Origin: JBFYKJ01 sp041306005
GTDB taxonomy: Archaea; Altiarchaeota; Altiarchaeia; JAFGQM01
Direction: 5' to 3'
Assembly (NCBI GenBank): GCA_041306005.1
Contig: JBFYKJ010000095.1
Coordinates: 1-33,643, forward strand
DNA length: 33,643 nt
Part shown: in pieces, positions 6,979 to 13,575 of the stretch
Position numbering within the stretch: position 1 is the first letter of the stretch
Layout: each line of letters opens with the position of its first letter
The notes under the pieces: generated by a model
What the model was told of the DNA's origin: nothing
The model's database searches: none
The model's input: only the letters and a program-made list of their open reading frames with translations
Position numbers and translations under genes: made by a program

Positions 6979-8088
6979 ATGAGGAAGGTCATAAAGGCAT
7001 CTGATAACAATAAGACGGCGTACCCAGGCGACAGGAACTTGAGCGCGATAGACGAGCAGCTGATAAAGCTTATCGACGGGCTCAAGACGTCGATCAAGGT
7101 AGTCGGCGTAGGCGGCGCCGGCTGCAACACGATAACCCGGCTGTCCGAGATGGGCGTCGAGGGCGCGGAGACCGTAACCATGAACACCGATGCCCAGGAC
7201 CTTCTTTATTCGTCCGCTGACAAGAAGGTGCTTCTCGGCGCAGAGCTGACAGGCGGCCTTGGCGCGGGCTCCGACCCGTCCGTCGGCGAGAACTCGGCCA
7301 AGGAGAGCCTTGACGAGATATCCTCGGCGCTGCAGGGCAGCGACTTGACCTTCGTCACGTGCGGCCTAGGCGGCGGCACCGGTTCGGGCGCGGCCCCCAT
7401 AGTCGCCGAAGTGGCTAAAGACTCCGGGTCAGTCACAGTCGCCGTAGTCACGCTTCCGTTCAATGTCGAGGGCAAAGTCAGGTGGCAGAACGCCGGCCAG
7501 TCGCTCGCGAAGCTGAAGAAGTGCGCGGACACTGTCATCGTCGTGCCGAACGACAAGCTCCTGGTAATCGCGCCGGACCTGCCGCTCAACGCGGCGTTCA
7601 AGGTATCCGACGAACTGCTTTCCGACGCCCTCAAGGGCATCACCGAGGTGGTGACAAAGCCCGGCCTTGTCAACAGGGATTTCGCCGACGTCAGGACCAT
7701 ACTCTCCAACGGCGGGACCGCGATGATAGGCGTGGGCAAGAGCGCAGCAGAGACGTTTGCGGAGAACAGGACTCTTGAGGCGCTTGAGTCCGCCCTGCAG
7801 TCGCCGCTCCTTGACGTTGATATATCATCCTCGGATCGCGCCCTCATAAACGTCATAGGCGGGCCGGACATGACACTCCACGAGGCCGAAGCCGCAGTGG
7901 AATACCTGTCAAGCAAGATAAGCCCGGACGCCAACGTGATATGGGGTGTCCAGGTCGAGGAGACCCTGAAGAACAACACGGTCCGTGTCATGCTCGTTGT
8001 GAGCGGGGCAAAGGAAGCCGACCTCTTCGCGGGCTCGCCGATCGCCGGGCCGAAGGGCAAGGTGGACATGGGCGTCGAGTTCATCTGA
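6979..8088 (+). CDS. ftsZ: Cell division GTPase FtsZ, second copy
   Basis: 369-residue paralogue of the preceding gene, with the same GGAGCN loop, NTDAQDLL, GGGTGSGA tubulin signature and NRDFAD T7-loop residues, so both copies should bind and hydrolyse GTP. The N-terminal tail (about 30 residues) and C-terminal tail (GKVDMGVEFI) diverge most. The start follows GGGTGGCAAA with no strong Shine-Dalgarno. Nucleotide identity to copy one is uneven: an 80-bp block is perfect and a later block of about 30 bp (GACAAGAAGGTGCTTCTC onward) is also perfect, while most other stretches differ at many third positions. That suggests gene conversion after duplication. It lies upstream of secE and is separated from it by a hairpin and a promoter. 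Confidence 0.97.
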   Translation: MRKVIKASDNNKTAYPGDRNLSAIDEQLIKLIDGLKTSIKVVGVGGAGCNTITRLSEMGVEGAETVTMNTDAQDLLYSSADKKVLLGAELTGGLGAGSDPSVGENSAKESLDEISSALQGSDLTFVTCGLGGGTGSGAAPIVAEVAKDSGSVTVAVVTLPFNVEGKVRWQNAGQSLAKLKKCADTVIVVPNDKLLVIAPDLPLNAAFKVSDELLSDALKGITEVVTKPGLVNRDFADVRTILSNGGTAMIGVGKSAAETFAENRTLEALESALQSPLLDVDISSSDRALINVIGGPDMTLHEAEAAVEYLSSKISPDANVIWGVQVEETLKNNTVRVMLVVSGAKEADLFAGSPIAGPKGKVDMGVEFI

Positions 8089-8097
8089 GGCCAACGC

Positions 8098-8117
8098 GGG
8101 CGTGCGGCTGCACGCCC
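8098..8117 (+). terminator. Hairpin downstream of the second ftsZ
   Basis: An 8-bp perfect stem, GGGCGTGC and GCACGCCC, with a GGCT loop starts ten bases after the TGA stop. Pyrimidine-rich sequence follows. It probably marks the 3' end of the ftsZ transcript, because a promoter follows at 8147. Confidence 0.6.
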
Positions 8118-8146
8118 TCGCGTCTCTTAACACCTCCACCCTTTCA

Positions 8147-8168
8147 TTTTTATAGCCTTAACTTCTAA
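8147..8168 (+). promoter_or_regulatory. Extended TATA promoter of secE
   Basis: TTTTTATA (8147-8154), then CTTA at 8157-8160, then TCTAA at 8164-8168. The same elements with the same spacing occur before L11, L1 and tRNA-Glu. It lies 93 nt before the secE ATG, so a leader of roughly 70-90 nt is implied. Confidence 0.75.
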
Positions 8169-8260
8169 TCTTCCGTTCTACTAGGTTAGGATTAACTAAG
8201 GCTGAAAGGCTTTGGCTATTTAACACCTTTAGTGTAAAACCGCTTGAGGGGAACGCCAAA

Positions 8261-8452
8261 ATGAGCGCCACGACTGACACGATAAAGCACCTGCCGAGCG
8301 AGGCCGCTCGCATAATGAAGCTGTCGAAGAAGCCGACGCGCGCGGAGTATGACGACGTCACGCGTGTCACCGGCATAGGGGTTGTCATCCTCGGCGCGAT
8401 AAGCCTTGTGATGCTGCTCGTGAGGGCTTTCCTCGAGGGGAAGTTCGCGTGA
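8261..8452 (+). CDS. secE: Preprotein translocase subunit SecE (Sec61 gamma)
   Basis: Small essential subunit of the SecYEG channel. 63 residues. An amphipathic N-terminal helix carries RIMKLSKKPTRAEYDDVTRVTGIG, the standard archaeal/eukaryotic SecE pattern, followed by one transmembrane helix at about 40-58 (GVVILGAISLVMLLV). The length is normal for the archaeal protein. The start ATG has GAGGGG about 10 nt upstream and CCAAA directly before it. Its position immediately before spt5 and the L11 cluster is the usual archaeal gene order and supports the call. Confidence 0.95.
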   Translation: MSATTDTIKHLPSEAARIMKLSKKPTRAEYDDVTRVTGIGVVILGAISLVMLLVRAFLEGKFA

Positions 8453-8498
8453 TTGCGCGTGTTTTTGCGCCGGTGCAATAAAGATCTATTGATTATAT

Positions 8499-8566
8499 AA
8501 TCAAAACCGGCACACTAAAAACGCTCGCAATCAAACCATCACGCTAAAACCATCGCAATCAAAATC
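8499..8566. repeat. Degenerate repeat, three copies, 28-30 bp period, before spt5
   Basis: AATCAAA recurs at about 8499, 8529 and 8557, with related CACRCTAAAA segments between the copies. It fills the gap between secE and spt5, overlapping a palindromic GATTATATAATC at 8491-8502 that may be the TATA region for spt5. Confidence 0.65.
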
Positions 8567-8572
8567 ACTACA

Positions 8573-9370
8573 ATGGAAGAAGAACAAAAAGCCGGCACGC
8601 ACTTCTATCTCCTCAGGACGACAACGACCCAGGAGGACGCGGTAGTTGACATGCTGTACCAGAAGGCCCAGTCGGAGAAGGACTGCGGGGTGTATGGGAT
8701 ATTCCACCCGGGCGCGGTGAAGGGCTACGTTTTCATGGAGGCTCTCGACCTCGGCGATGCGATACAGCTCGTCCAGGGCGTGCCGCACACAAAGGGCTTT
8801 GTCAAGGGCGAAGTCGATTTCGAGAAAGAGGTGAAGCCGCTCTTACAACCGAAGTCAAGCGTCCTTGACGTCAAGAAGGGCGACATGGTCGAGCTCATAG
8901 CCGGCCCGTTCAAGGGCGAGAAGGCCAAGGTCATAAGGGTCGACCAATCTAAGGAAGAGGTCACCGTCGAGCTGATAGAGGCGACAGTCCCGATACCTGT
9001 CACGGCAAAGGGCATGCACATCAAGGTAGTCGACCGCGTCACGCAGGACAAGGCCGCGGAGAGCCAGAAGAAGGACCTTGAGGAGCGCAGGAGGGGCGGC
9101 CCGATAATAGGCGAGGGCCCGCTGCCGGCGCTGAGGACCGCGGACGACAGGGAAAAGGAGCGCGCTGAGCCGGAGGCAAAGAAAGAAAAGCCTAAGAAGG
9201 AGAAGCCGAAGAAGATAGTCATCGGCGCGGGGGCGGAGACGCCCGCGGGGGGAAATGCCGAGAAGCTCGCCGAAGAGCTCCCCGAAGAGGACTTCGACGA
9301 GGAAAAGGCGGCTGAAGAGGACGCGAAGTATTACGCCGACGAGGGCAAAGACCCTATCGATAAGGTGTAA
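8573..9370 (+). CDS. spt5: Transcription elongation factor Spt5 with a long charged C-terminal tail
   Basis: Archaeal Spt5 (NusG homologue), which binds the RNA polymerase clamp and increases processivity. The NGN domain covers about residues 8-85 (FYLLRTTTTQEDAVVDML, YGIFHPGAVKGYVFMEA, VPHTKGFV). The KOW domain covers about 100-155 (KKGDMVELIAGPFKGEKAKV, VTVELIEATVPIPV). Archaeal Spt5 usually stops there, near 150 residues. Here about 110 further residues follow: a basic stretch (EERRRGG, KKEKPKKEKPKK) and then an acidic one (EELPEEDFDEEKAAEED). The tail is low complexity and probably disordered. Reading frame and codon usage run on without a break, so it is not a frameshift artefact. Partner Spt4 is not in the window. 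Confidence 0.95.
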   Translation: MEEEQKAGTHFYLLRTTTTQEDAVVDMLYQKAQSEKDCGVYGIFHPGAVKGYVFMEALDLGDAIQLVQGVPHTKGFVKGEVDFEKEVKPLLQPKSSVLDVKKGDMVELIAGPFKGEKAKVIRVDQSKEEVTVELIEATVPIPVTAKGMHIKVVDRVTQDKAAESQKKDLEERRRGGPIIGEGPLPALRTADDREKERAEPEAKKEKPKKEKPKKIVIGAGAETPAGGNAEKLAEELPEEDFDEEKAAEEDAKYYADEGKDPIDKV

Positions 9371-9383
9371 GCCGCGCAAAAGG

Positions 9384-9405
9384 TTTTTCTATGCTTACCG
9401 TCTAA
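9384..9405 (+). promoter_or_regulatory. Extended TATA-like promoter of L11
   Basis: TTTTTCTA (9384-9391), CTTA (9394-9397) and TCTAA (9401-9405), with the same spacing as the secE, L1 and tRNA-Glu elements. It lies 77 nt before the L11 ATG in the spt5-L11 gap. Confidence 0.7.
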
Positions 9406-9481
9406 GTAGCGGGCTGTCATCGGGAAATTCAAACGGTGCGGCCCCTTTAGGGCGGGCAAATAAAACTCATTCAAGTTCAAA

Positions 9482-10276
9482 ATGGCGCAAACTGTGAAGG
9501 TCCTTGTGGATGCCGGGAAGGCGACCGCAGGCCCCCCTCTAGGCCCGGCATTGGGCCCGACGGGCGTCAACGTCGGCGAGGTCATAGCCAAGATAAACGA
9601 GAAGACAAAGGCTTTCGCCGGGATGAAGGTGCCGGTCGAGGTCATAGTCGACGCGGCCACAAGGAAGTTCGAGATCAAGACGGGGTCCCCGCCCGTATCA
9701 TCCTTAATAATGAAAGAGATCTCAGTCCAGAAGCTCGCCTCAAACCCGAAGTTCGAGAAAGTCGGCAACCTCGGCATCGAGCAGGTAATCAAAATAGCGC
9801 AATCCAAGTTAGACTCATTGAACTGCATGTCGATGAAGAGCGCGGCCAAGACGATAATCGGCACCTGTGTTTCCATAGGCGTGCTTGTCGAGGGCATGGA
9901 GCCGAGGGACGCGACGAAGGCTGTCAACGACGGCAAGTTCGACAAGGAGATAAAAGAGGTCAAGACCGAGGTTTCCGCTGACAAGAAGAAGCAGCTTGCA
10001 GAACAGCTTGCAGTCAAGGCCGCCGAGCTGAAGAAGAAGCTCGACGAGCTGAAGGCCGCAGACAAGGGCAAGGCTGCGGTTGAAGGCGAAGCCGTAGCAG
10101 CCGAGGGCGCTGCAGCAGAGGCGGCCCCGGCCGAGAAGGGCAAGGCCGCGGCACCCGCGAAGGGCGCGGCCCCGGCCGAGAAGGGCAAGGCATCGGCAGC
10201 CGCGGCAGGCGGCAAGGCCGCGGCACCCGCGAAGGGCGCGGCCCCGGCCTCAAAGGGCGGCGAGAAGAAGAAGTGA
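9482..10276 (+). CDS. rpl11: Large ribosomal subunit protein L11 (uL11) with an Ala/Lys/Pro tail
   Basis: Binds the GTPase-associated centre of 23S rRNA at the base of the stalk. The canonical part is residues 1 to about 160: VKVLVDAGKATAGPPLGPALGPTGVNVGEV (thiostrepton/GTPase-centre domain), TGSPPVSSLI, and the C-terminal rRNA-binding domain with SLNCMSMKSAAKTIIGTCVSIGV. About 100 extra residues follow: a Lys/Glu-rich helix-like stretch (KKKQLAEQLAVKAAELKKKLDEL), then Ala-Pro-Lys repeats containing AAAPAKGAAPA twice. The tail contains an in-frame 72-bp-period duplication. The start follows GTTCAAA without a Shine-Dalgarno. Confidence 0.96.
   Translation: MAQTVKVLVDAGKATAGPPLGPALGPTGVNVGEVIAKINEKTKAFAGMKVPVEVIVDAATRKFEIKTGSPPVSSLIMKEISVQKLASNPKFEKVGNLGIEQVIKIAQSKLDSLNCMSMKSAAKTIIGTCVSIGVLVEGMEPRDATKAVNDGKFDKEIKEVKTEVSADKKKQLAEQLAVKAAELKKKLDELKAADKGKAAVEGEAVAAEGAAAEAAPAEKGKAAAPAKGAAPAEKGKASAAAAGGKAAAPAKGAAPASKGGEKKK
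10139..10249 (+). repeat. 39-bp perfect repeat inside the L11 tail, 72-bp period
   Basis: Copies at 10139-10177 and 10211-10249 are identical; the period is 24 codons and in frame. They encode GKAAAPAKGAAPA. This shows the low-complexity tail grows by duplication. Confidence 0.9.
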
Positions 10277-10287
10277 GCTATTCAAAG

Positions 10288-10309
10288 CTTTTATACCCTT
10301 ACTCTCTAA
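10288..10309 (+). promoter_or_regulatory. Extended TATA promoter of L1
   Basis: CTTTTATA (10288-10295), CTTA (10298-10301) and TCTAA (10305-10309), with spacing identical to the other three copies. It sits 79 nt before the L1 ATG, leaving a leader of about 50 nt. Confidence 0.75.
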
Positions 10310-10318
10310 CATACCGCA

Positions 10319-10355
10319 CTGTCCCCGGACAGACGCTTACTGCCTTTGCGCAGTA
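10319..10355 (+). promoter_or_regulatory. Two hairpins in the L1 mRNA leader
   Basis: Hairpin A: CTGTC and GACAG around CCCG (10319-10332). Hairpin B: TACTGC and GCAGTA around CTTTGC (10338-10355). Together they fill most of the predicted leader and end 11 nt before the L1 ATG. They could be an L1 autoregulatory site; that is inference. Confidence 0.5.
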
Positions 10356-10366
10356 GTTCGACCAGA

Positions 10367-10996
10367 ATGAACGACCAAGACGTTCTGAAGGCACTTACAG
10401 AGGCGCGCAAGGCGCCTAAAAGAAAATTCGCGCAGTCGATAGACGTAGTCGTGAACCTGCAGAACATCGATTTCAAAAACCCGTCCAACAGGATTGACCT
10501 GAAAGTCACTCTCCCTGCCGGCAGGGGCAAGATCCTTAAGGTGGGCGCTTTTGGCGATACGGATTTCCTGAGCAAGGCCAAGAGCGCGGATTTGAAGATA
10601 TTGGACAAGGAGGTCCGCAAGAGCCCGAAGGAGATCAGGAAAATCGCCGAGCAGATGGATTATTTCGTCTCGCAGACAACGCTTATGGTCGAGATAGGCA
10701 AGACGTGGGGAAAGTTCCTCAGCACCCGCGGAAAGATGCCGATGCCGCTCCCCCCGGGCGCCGACCCGACACCGATGATAACGCGCCTCAAGAACACGGT
10801 GAGCCTGAAGAGCCGCGGCAACACGCCGCAGACCCTGTCGTGCTCGGTCGGCATGGAGACCATGAAGGACGAGGACCTCGTGAAGAACGCGATGGCGGTC
10901 TACAACGCGCTCTTGGAGAAGCTCCCGGCAAAAGAGAACAACATAAAATCATTCATGATAAAGACGACAATGGGTCCGTCGATAAAGCTAATATAA
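10367..10996 (+). CDS. rpl1: Large ribosomal subunit protein L1 (uL1)
   Basis: L1-stalk protein that contacts exit-site tRNA on the 50S subunit and, in several archaea, represses its own operon. 209 residues from the ATG at 10367; a TTG seven codons earlier is in frame but has nothing to favour it. Recognisable segments: KRKFAQSIDVVVNLQNIDFKNP, NRIDLKVTLPAGRGK, GKFLSTRGKMPMPLPP and a C-terminal KENNIKSFMIKTTMGPSIKL. The two-domain layout and length are normal for archaea. The gene lies between L11 and L10 with 16 nt to the L10 ATG, so L1-L10 are probably one transcript. Confidence 0.96.
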   Translation: MNDQDVLKALTEARKAPKRKFAQSIDVVVNLQNIDFKNPSNRIDLKVTLPAGRGKILKVGAFGDTDFLSKAKSADLKILDKEVRKSPKEIRKIAEQMDYFVSQTTLMVEIGKTWGKFLSTRGKMPMPLPPGADPTPMITRLKNTVSLKSRGNTPQTLSCSVGMETMKDEDLVKNAMAVYNALLEKLPAKENNIKSFMIKTTMGPSIKLI

Positions 10997-11012
10997 TAAA
11001 TATCCTGCTACA

Positions 11013-11879
11013 ATGCCTGCCAAGTGGAAGATCAAGGAAGTCGAAGAGCTGGCGAAGAAGATAAAGGACAGCCCAGTCATAGCAGTCGCCAACCTGGCAG
11101 GCCTTCCTTCAAAGCAGCTGGCCGAGATCCGAAAGAAGCTGCACGGGCAGGTCCAGATCAAGGTGGTGAAGAACAGGCTTGCGCACCTCGCGTTCGAGAA
11201 GGCGAAGAAGCCCGGCCTCCCGGAGCTTGAGTCTACGATGCAGGGCTCCACCGCGCTGATCTTCTCAAAGGACAACCCGTTCAAGCTGTACCAAACGTTC
11301 GCCGCAAGCAGGGTGAAGGGGCCTGCAAAGCCGCATGGCACAGCCCCCGCTGACATAGTGGTCCCGGCGGGCGATACCCCGTTCAAACCGGGCCCCATAA
11401 TCGGTGAGCTTCAGGAAGTCGGCATAAAGGCCAAGATACAGGGCCCTATCATAGTCGTGATGCAGGACTCGCCGGTGATAAAGGCGGGCGAGAAGTTCTC
11501 GCCGAAGCTGGCCAACGTACTGACACAGCTCTCGATCATGCCGATGGAGCTGGGCGTAGACATAAGGGCCGCGCTGGAAAACGGCATGGTCTACGGCTCT
11601 GACGTCCTGAACATCAGCAAGGAGCAGGTGCTGGCAGACATGGTCGCAGGCTACAGGGCCGCGGTCAACCTCGCGGTCGAGGCGGGCATCTACAACAAGG
11701 AGAGCGTGCCGCTGATGATAACGAAGGCCGCGCGCCACGCAAGAAGCCTGGCAATAGACGCCGAGATATACACCAAGGACACGATCGACTACTTCCTCTC
11801 AAAGGCCGACAGGCAGGCGAAGGGGCTGGCCGGGGAGGCCAAGTACGACGCATCAGCCGCGCCGGCCGAAGGCGCGTGA
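11013..11879 (+). CDS. rpl10: Large ribosomal subunit protein L10/P0 (uL10), short C-terminal tail
   Basis: Stalk base protein that anchors P1/L12 dimers and binds 23S rRNA next to L11. 288 residues. The rRNA-binding domain is clear: WKIKEVEELAKKIKDSPVIAVANLAGLPSKQL, KVVKNRLAHLAF, GSTALIFSKDNPFKLYQTF, PFKPGPIIGELQEVGIKAKIQ. The domain II insertion and the spine helices (DTIDYFLSKADRQAKGLA) follow. Archaeal P0 usually ends with a charged hinge and the same factor-binding tail as P1 (GLGALFG type). Here the protein stops at AAPAEGA, so that tail is missing. The stop is clean and a new spacer follows, so this looks real rather than an error. Confidence 0.96.
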   Translation: MPAKWKIKEVEELAKKIKDSPVIAVANLAGLPSKQLAEIRKKLHGQVQIKVVKNRLAHLAFEKAKKPGLPELESTMQGSTALIFSKDNPFKLYQTFAASRVKGPAKPHGTAPADIVVPAGDTPFKPGPIIGELQEVGIKAKIQGPIIVVMQDSPVIKAGEKFSPKLANVLTQLSIMPMELGVDIRAALENGMVYGSDVLNISKEQVLADMVAGYRAAVNLAVEAGIYNKESVPLMITKAARHARSLAIDAEIYTKDTIDYFLSKADRQAKGLAGEAKYDASAAPAEGA

Positions 11880-11941
11880 TGGTATAAGGGCGTAGGTCGT
11901 TCACTCTAACAAAGCTGAAATCATTCAGTCTAAAAACCAAA

Positions 11942-12253
11942 ATGGAATATGTATACGGAGCGCTGTTGCTTCACTCTGCGGGCCAGAAGGTGGACGAGGC
12001 GTCCATGAATAAAGTCATGGATGCTTCCGGTGCCAAGGTCGACCAGGCCAAGATAAAGGCTCTGGTGGCGTCCCTTGAGGGCGTCAACATCGACGAGGCT
12101 ATAACCAAGGCAGCCGCGGTGGCCGTAGCCGCCCCAGCAGCCGCTGCACCAGCAGCAGCCGCAGGCGCTAAGGCAGCCGACAAGCCGTCCGAGCAGGACA
12201 AGGCTAAGGCGGAGGAAGAGGCAGCCGAGGGCTTAGGCGCATTGTTTGGATAA
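11942..12253 (+). CDS. rpl12: Ribosomal stalk protein P1/L12
   Basis: Acidic stalk protein whose dimers recruit translation GTPases. 103 residues. The N-terminal dimerisation domain begins MEYVYGALLLHSAGQKV and includes KVDQAKIKALVASLEGVNIDEAI. An Ala-rich hinge (about 68-92), a Lys/Glu stretch and the factor-binding tail EGLGALFG at the C terminus follow. All parts expected of archaeal P1 are present. The ATG follows TCTAAAAACCAAA with no Shine-Dalgarno. It is the last gene of the block; a hairpin follows the stop. Confidence 0.97.
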   Translation: MEYVYGALLLHSAGQKVDEASMNKVMDASGAKVDQAKIKALVASLEGVNIDEAITKAAAVAVAAPAAAAPAAAAGAKAADKPSEQDKAKAEEEAAEGLGALFG

Positions 12254-12255
12254 AC

Positions 12256-12278
12256 GGGAGACCCTTTTTCCCTCTCCC
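12256..12278 (+). terminator. Hairpin terminator after L12
   Basis: GGGAGA (12256-12261) and TCTCCC (12273-12278) can pair around a pyrimidine-rich loop containing TTTTT. It begins three bases after the stop codon and closes the ribosomal block. Confidence 0.6.
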
Positions 12279-12356
12279 AATCGATTCTAATTAGGATAGC
12301 CCCGGCCTTTTTATTCACCCTATCAACGAGATTTGCAGCATTTCTTTTTTATTCAT

Positions 12357-12374
12357 GTTATAACTAATTATAAC
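12357..12374 (+). promoter_or_regulatory. Perfect inverted repeat abutting the VapB start codon
   Basis: GTTATAA and TTATAAC separated by CTAA end on the base before the ATG at 12375. AbrB-type antitoxins bind palindromes in their own promoters, so this is a good operator candidate. Confidence 0.65.
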
Positions 12375-12593
12375 ATGGAGAGCTTTACCGCGACTACGAG
12401 AAAAGTCGGAAACTCGGTGGGTGTCTTAATACCGAAAGACGTTTTGGAAAATCAAAGAATACCCGCAGGCATGCGGGTAAGGATAACCATAGCGCCCAAA
12501 GTCGAAGAAAACCTATTCGGCTGTTTTAAGGATATACCGATTGATGACTTAGACGATTTTGTCGCTGAGAACAAAGATGCTTGGGGCGATTGA
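12375..12593 (+). CDS. vapB: AbrB/VapB-type antitoxin
   Basis: 72-residue swapped-hairpin (SpoVT-AbrB) protein. The N-terminal DNA-binding fold is visible as FTATTRKVGNSVGVLIPKDVL followed by MRVRITIAP. The C-terminal half (DIPIDDLDDFVAENKDAWGD) is acidic, as expected for the toxin-binding tail. The ATG at 12375 is chosen because the family motif starts there and the perfect inverted repeat ends one base before it. It overlaps the PIN toxin start by 17 nt. The pair interrupts a conserved core region and looks more A/T-rich than its neighbours, which suggests horizontal arrival. Confidence 0.85.
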   Translation: MESFTATTRKVGNSVGVLIPKDVLENQRIPAGMRVRITIAPKVEENLFGCFKDIPIDDLDDFVAENKDAWGD

Positions 12594-12957
12594 ATACTTT
12601 CTGGATAGCTACGCATTAATCGCGATACTTTCCGGGTCGGAACATTATAAGGAGATCGATCTCAATAACGGGATCACTACTCTTTCTAACCTAATGGAAG
12701 TGCAATACTACTACCATAGGAAAGGGGTAAACGATGAAAGGATCAAAGACAAACTCGACTACATGCTGCCGATGTGCATCAGCTATTCGCCGATAGACTG
12801 CTTCGATTCGGTCAAGTTCCGGTTTGAAAAGAAGGACAAGAAGCTGTCTTACGTCGATTCCCTCGGTTATACGCTGGCCCGGAAGAGGGGGGTAGAATTC
12901 GTGACCGGCGACGCCCAATTCAGCGGGATGGAAGGGGTAAGATTCCTGAGGGCTTAA
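12577..12957 (+). CDS. vapC: PIN-domain ribonuclease toxin (VapC-like)
   Basis: 126 residues from the ATG at 12577. PIN acidic residues are visible: D10 in FLDSYAL, E41 in NLMEV, D94 in YVDSLGYTLARKRG and D112 in VTGDAQF. The order and spacing match VapC nucleases that cleave RNA when freed from their antitoxin. The start overlaps the antitoxin by 17 nt, as usual for such pairs. The downstream membrane-protein gene has its own TATA box, so the pair is probably a bicistronic unit. RNA target unknown. Confidence 0.88.
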   Translation: MLGAIEYFLDSYALIAILSGSEHYKEIDLNNGITTLSNLMEVQYYYHRKGVNDERIKDKLDYMLPMCISYSPIDCFDSVKFRFEKKDKKLSYVDSLGYTLARKRGVEFVTGDAQFSGMEGVRFLRA

Positions 12958-12961
12958 CCTA

Positions 12962-12969
12962 TTTTTATA
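12962..12969 (+). promoter_or_regulatory. TATA box for the 12992 gene
   Basis: TTTTTATA ends 22 nt before the ATG at 12992. That spacing predicts a leaderless or nearly leaderless transcript. Confidence 0.6.
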
Positions 12970-12991
12970 GCCGCCGGCATTAAGCTAACCG

Positions 12992-13396
12992 ATGAAAAAG
13001 CAGTCTAAAGCGGCTTTACAGCCCCGGGAGGACCCGTTTAAGAACAGGGAGTTCATGGTCCAGGCCGAGAAGGCCCAGCCGCTGATGGTCCTTGAGTACC
13101 TGAACAGCTGGGGCAACGAGTTCCTCTTCATCTTTCTACTAATCGCGTGCGGGTTCCTCCTGCTTCTCGTAAACCAGCTTTCGGCGATCACGCCGTCGCC
13201 GGAGACAGTCACGACCATACTCGGCACCGAGGTGCCCGCCTTCTGGGCGACGCAGTTCCCTATCTTCGTGCTGATAATAGCCGCCATAGGCCTGGCGATC
13301 TATTACAATATGCGCAGGAGGTACATCGAGAACATGATGTACTTCTTCTACGAGAAGGCCGCGCAGCACGAGATCAAGTCCGATAAGAAGAAGTGA
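12992..13396 (+). CDS. Two-pass membrane protein, possibly part of the pilus-like cluster
   Basis: 134 residues, no family recognised. A basic cytosolic-looking N terminus (MKKQSKAALQPRED) is followed by about 30 soluble residues. TM1 is at about 43-64 (NEFLFIFLLIACGFLLLLVNQL), then a short outer loop (SPETVTTILGTEVPAF), TM2 at about 89-107 (FPIFVLIIAAIGLAIYY), and a basic tail (NMRRRYIENMMYFFYEKA...KSDKKK). It has its own TATA box and precedes the T2SF-domain gene on the same strand by 179 nt, a gap that contains a structured hairpin element. A link with the pilus-like system is suggested only by position. Confidence 0.7.
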   Translation: MKKQSKAALQPREDPFKNREFMVQAEKAQPLMVLEYLNSWGNEFLFIFLLIACGFLLLLVNQLSAITPSPETVTTILGTEVPAFWATQFPIFVLIIAAIGLAIYYNMRRRYIENMMYFFYEKAAQHEIKSDKKK

Positions 13397-13502
13397 CGGC
13401 TTCGCTTAAGATCGCCTAGCATCCGTTAGGAGCAATACCCGGCTAAGGCCGCTGCACAGGTTATCCGTGATTTGGATAGTGCCAAAGACAAAAGACCAAA
13501 GA

Positions 13503-13556
13503 CACGAGGTTCGGCAAAGCCGAACCTGTGCGCGAGGAACCTTCGGTTCTTGCGCA
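13503..13556. repeat. Bulged double-hairpin element, copy 1
   Basis: Hairpin 1: a 9-bp stem AGGTTCGGC/GCCGAACCT with AAA loop (13507-13527), a bulged G at 13506, and an outer CAC/GTG clamp. Hairpin 2: GGAACC/GGTTCT-type stem with TTC loop, a bulged G and an outer TGCGC/GCGCA clamp (13529-13556). The same architecture recurs at 25445, with two paired substitutions in hairpin 1. Confidence 0.75.
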
Positions 13557-13575
13557 TAGGACCCAAGACCCAAAA

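Noticed and set aside
10346..10366. Earlier TTG start for L1
   Set aside because: It adds residues absent from the family and would cut into the leader hairpin; the ATG at 10367 fits the L1 N terminus.
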